Shown in pieces: positions 6,625-7,709 of a stretch of DNA of 7,709 bases. The notes under the pieces were generated by a model. It did not search any database. It was not told the DNA's origin and worked only from the letters and a program-made list of their open reading frames with translations. Source of the DNA: Sedimenticola sp. (GTDB lineage: Bacteria > Pseudomonadota > Gammaproteobacteria > Chromatiales > Chromatiaceae). Each line of letters starts with the position of its first letter. Position 1 is the stretch's first letter. The position numbers and the translations under genes were made by a program. Where the stretch lies: the NCBI GenBank assembly GCA_027038775.1, contig JALWGP010000327.1, forward strand, positions 1 to 7,709, in the 5' to 3' direction.

Positions 6625-7068
6625 TCAGCGGCCGGGACAGGGGCCGATGCGTTTGCCGCTCATTTTCTGTCTCATGGGAGGGGCGCCCGGCGCCTCAATG
6701 GTGGCCTCTCCCTCGTAGCTGTCTCCGTGATAGGTGATGCTGCCGCGGGTCACCACCTTTCCTTCCGGGTTGTTGCACACCACCTTCCAGTGGACGGTGT
6801 CCCCGGAGATCTTTTCCGTGGTCATCTCGCAGTCTCCCCCCTGCTGGCGGCTGTCCTGGCTTGGCAGAAAATCATCCGGTCCAAGGCACTGCCGCATGGT
6901 GAAGGGGGGCATGCCCGTGGGCATGCCCGGCATCTCCATGCGCGTGGTAACCTCCCACTCTCCGGGGTTGAGGTTAACGCGGTGGTCATCAGAGGCGCTG
7001 CAAGACATGAGCAGCCCGCCCAGTAACAGGGCGCCAATGGCATAACGGCAACACTGCAAGTGCTTCAT
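6625..7068 (-). CDS. DUF3617-family lipoprotein
   Basis: A complete 147-residue predicted lipoprotein. The N-terminus MKHLQCCRYAIGALLLGGLLMSC has a basic start, a hydrophobic core and a lipobox LMSC with C23 as the probable lipidated residue, followed by SASDD. The mature part resembles the DUF3617 family: PGEWEVTTRMEMPGMP near the start, then paired cysteines in RQCLG and GGDCEMTTE, then WKVVC, a TRGSITYHGDSYEGEATIE strand region and a closing GKRIGPCPG. DUF3617 proteins are common, uncharacterised envelope proteins of proteobacteria, so no function is assigned. GGAG lies 7 bases before the ATG at 7068. The gene runs in the same direction as the MACPF-like gene 106 bases downstream, with no clear terminator between, so cotranscription is plausible. 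The serine following the lipidated cysteine gives no inner-membrane retention signal, which hints at the outer membrane. Confidence 0.85.
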   Translation of the reverse strand: MKHLQCCRYAIGALLLGGLLMSCSASDDHRVNLNPGEWEVTTRMEMPGMPTGMPPFTMRQCLGPDDFLPSQDSRQQGGDCEMTTEKISGDTVHWKVVCNNPEGKVVTRGSITYHGDSYEGEATIEAPGAPPMRQKMSGKRIGPCPGR

Positions 7069-7085
7069 GGCTTTTCTCCAACTCT

Positions 7086-7115
7086 AAGGCCAATATCGTG
7101 CGGCCTATTGCCCTT
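7086..7115. promoter_or_regulatory. Imperfect inverted repeat before the DUF3617 gene
   Basis: AAGGCCAATA (7086-7095) and TATTGCCCTT (7106-7115) pair at 9 of 10 positions across a 10-base spacer, immediately upstream of the lipoprotein ribosome binding site. It may be an operator or a leader hairpin, or chance. Confidence 0.3.
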
Positions 7116-7160
7116 GGATCTACATGGGATTATCGAAAGGACACCTCCTGGAAACAATGA

Positions 7161-7189
7161 GATATCTGGCCAGTGCTGACTTGTGTCAA
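7161..7189 (-). promoter_or_regulatory. Possible promoter of the DUF3617 gene
   Basis: A perfect -35 TTGACA (7189-7184, minus strand) is followed after 17 bases by GATATC (7166-7161), a weak -10 matching 3 of 6 consensus positions. It would give a leader of roughly 85 bases. The -35 is good, the -10 doubtful. Confidence 0.3.
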
Positions 7190-7229
7190 ATCGAAAAAAA
7201 ACAAATCAGCCAGGTGCCGTTTTCGAGAC

Positions 7230-7259
7230 TTGTTGCAAGGTTGAACTCCAACCTACAAT
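7230..7259 (+). promoter_or_regulatory. Possible promoter of moaE placing transcription start at or near the ATG
   Basis: TACAAT (7254-7259) matches the -10 consensus at 5 of 6 positions. Upstream, TTGTTG (7230-7235, 18-base spacer) or TTGCAA (7233-7238, 15-base spacer) could serve as -35. Transcription would begin about 7 bases after the -10, near the A of the ATG at 7266. A small hairpin AGGTTG/CAACCT (7238-7254) overlaps the spacer. Confidence 0.4.
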
Positions 7260-7265
7260 GACAAA

Positions 7266-7709
7266 ATGAATAAATTTGGTTTGCACATCGCCGTACAGGA
7301 GGCCCCTTTCGATGCCGCCGCCGAGGAGCAGGCGGTGCGTGCCGCCAATCCCAAGGTGGGGGCGGTGGTCACCTTTCTTGGCCTGATGCGCGATCTCAAT
7401 GAAGGGGACCGGGTGGAATCGATGACCCTGGAGCACTACCCCGGTATGACCGAGAAGGCGCTGACCGCCATCGTCGAGGAGGCGGCTTCACGGTGGCAGC
7501 TGGAGGGGATCCGGGTGATCCACCGGGTGGGGGAACTCCGGCCCGAGGAGCCCATCGTGCTGGTCACCGTGGCCAGCCGCCACCGCGGCGACGCCTTCCG
7601 CGCCTGTGAATTCATTATCGACTGGCTCAAGACCCGTGCTCCTTTCTGGAAAAAGGAGCGGACCGCGAAAGGTGAGCGGTGGGTGGAGGCGAGGGAGTCG
7701 GACCGGGAG
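7266..7709 (+). CDS. moaE: MoaE, molybdopterin synthase catalytic subunit (last residues missing)
   Basis: MoaE is the large subunit of molybdopterin synthase. With the thiocarboxylated small subunit MoaD it adds two sulfurs to cyclic pyranopterin monophosphate to form molybdopterin, in the cytoplasm. The 148 codons present are nearly the whole protein (usual length about 150) and no stop is reached before the window ends. Family marks are GAVVTFLGLMRD (32-43), LEHYPGM (55-61), HRVGELRPEEPIVLVTVASRHR (86-107), ACEFIIDWLKTRAPFWKKE (113-131). K122 and K129 match the two conserved active-site lysines of E. coli MoaE (K119 and K126). The ATG at 7266 is the first position that gives the complete N-terminus, but it lacks a Shine-Dalgarno sequence. 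No moaD precedes it; the upstream neighbour is divergent. Confidence 0.95.
   Translation, partial: MNKFGLHIAVQEAPFDAAAEEQAVRAANPKVGAVVTFLGLMRDLNEGDRVESMTLEHYPGMTEKALTAIVEEAASRWQLEGIRVIHRVGELRPEEPIVLVTVASRHRGDAFRACEFIIDWLKTRAPFWKKERTAKGERWVEARESDRE

Overview
The window looks like part of a GC-rich proteobacterial chromosome. The best guess is a chemolithotrophic sulfur oxidiser of the Ectothiorhodospiraceae/Thioalkalivibrio or Thiobacillus type. That guess rests on a qmoA-qmoB pair, the HdrA-like flavoprotein/iron-sulfur subunits of the quinone-interacting membrane-bound oxidoreductase that works with APS reductase. A neighbouring CbbQ/NorQ-type AAA+ ATPase fits the same lifestyle. The taxonomic placement is inference; no rRNA or other marker is present.

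Layout. Positions 1-2863 (minus strand) hold qmoA followed, 4 bases later, by qmoB, which runs off the left edge. A 494-bp divergent intergenic region (2864-3357) follows. It contains a possible 33-codon cysteine-rich ORF and a striking 105-nt hairpin element with 26 paired bases and one bulge. A complete CbbQ/NorQ-family MoxR ATPase lies on the plus strand at 3358-4176, without its usual VWA-domain partner next to it. Tail-to-tail with it, on the minus strand, is a 715-residue exported protein with MACPF/perforin-like features (4371-6518), ending at a clear intrinsic terminator. Upstream of that gene, also on the minus strand, is a DUF3617-type lipoprotein (6625-7068). At the right end a nearly complete moaE (molybdopterin synthase catalytic subunit) starts at 7266 on the plus strand and may be translated from a leaderless transcript.

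How the genes relate. QmoA and QmoB form the cytoplasmic electron-transfer part of one complex. The membrane subunit QmoC is expected beyond the left edge. In sulfur oxidisers the complex is thought to pass electrons from AMP-dependent sulfite oxidation (AprAB) to the quinone pool, but aprAB is not in the window. The MoxR ATPase is likely an activation chaperone for a metalloenzyme encoded elsewhere. The lipoprotein and the MACPF-like protein are codirectional, both exported and 106 bases apart, so they may form one envelope or secreted-effector unit. They are the least explained part of the window. MoaE belongs to molybdenum cofactor synthesis and appears functionally separate.
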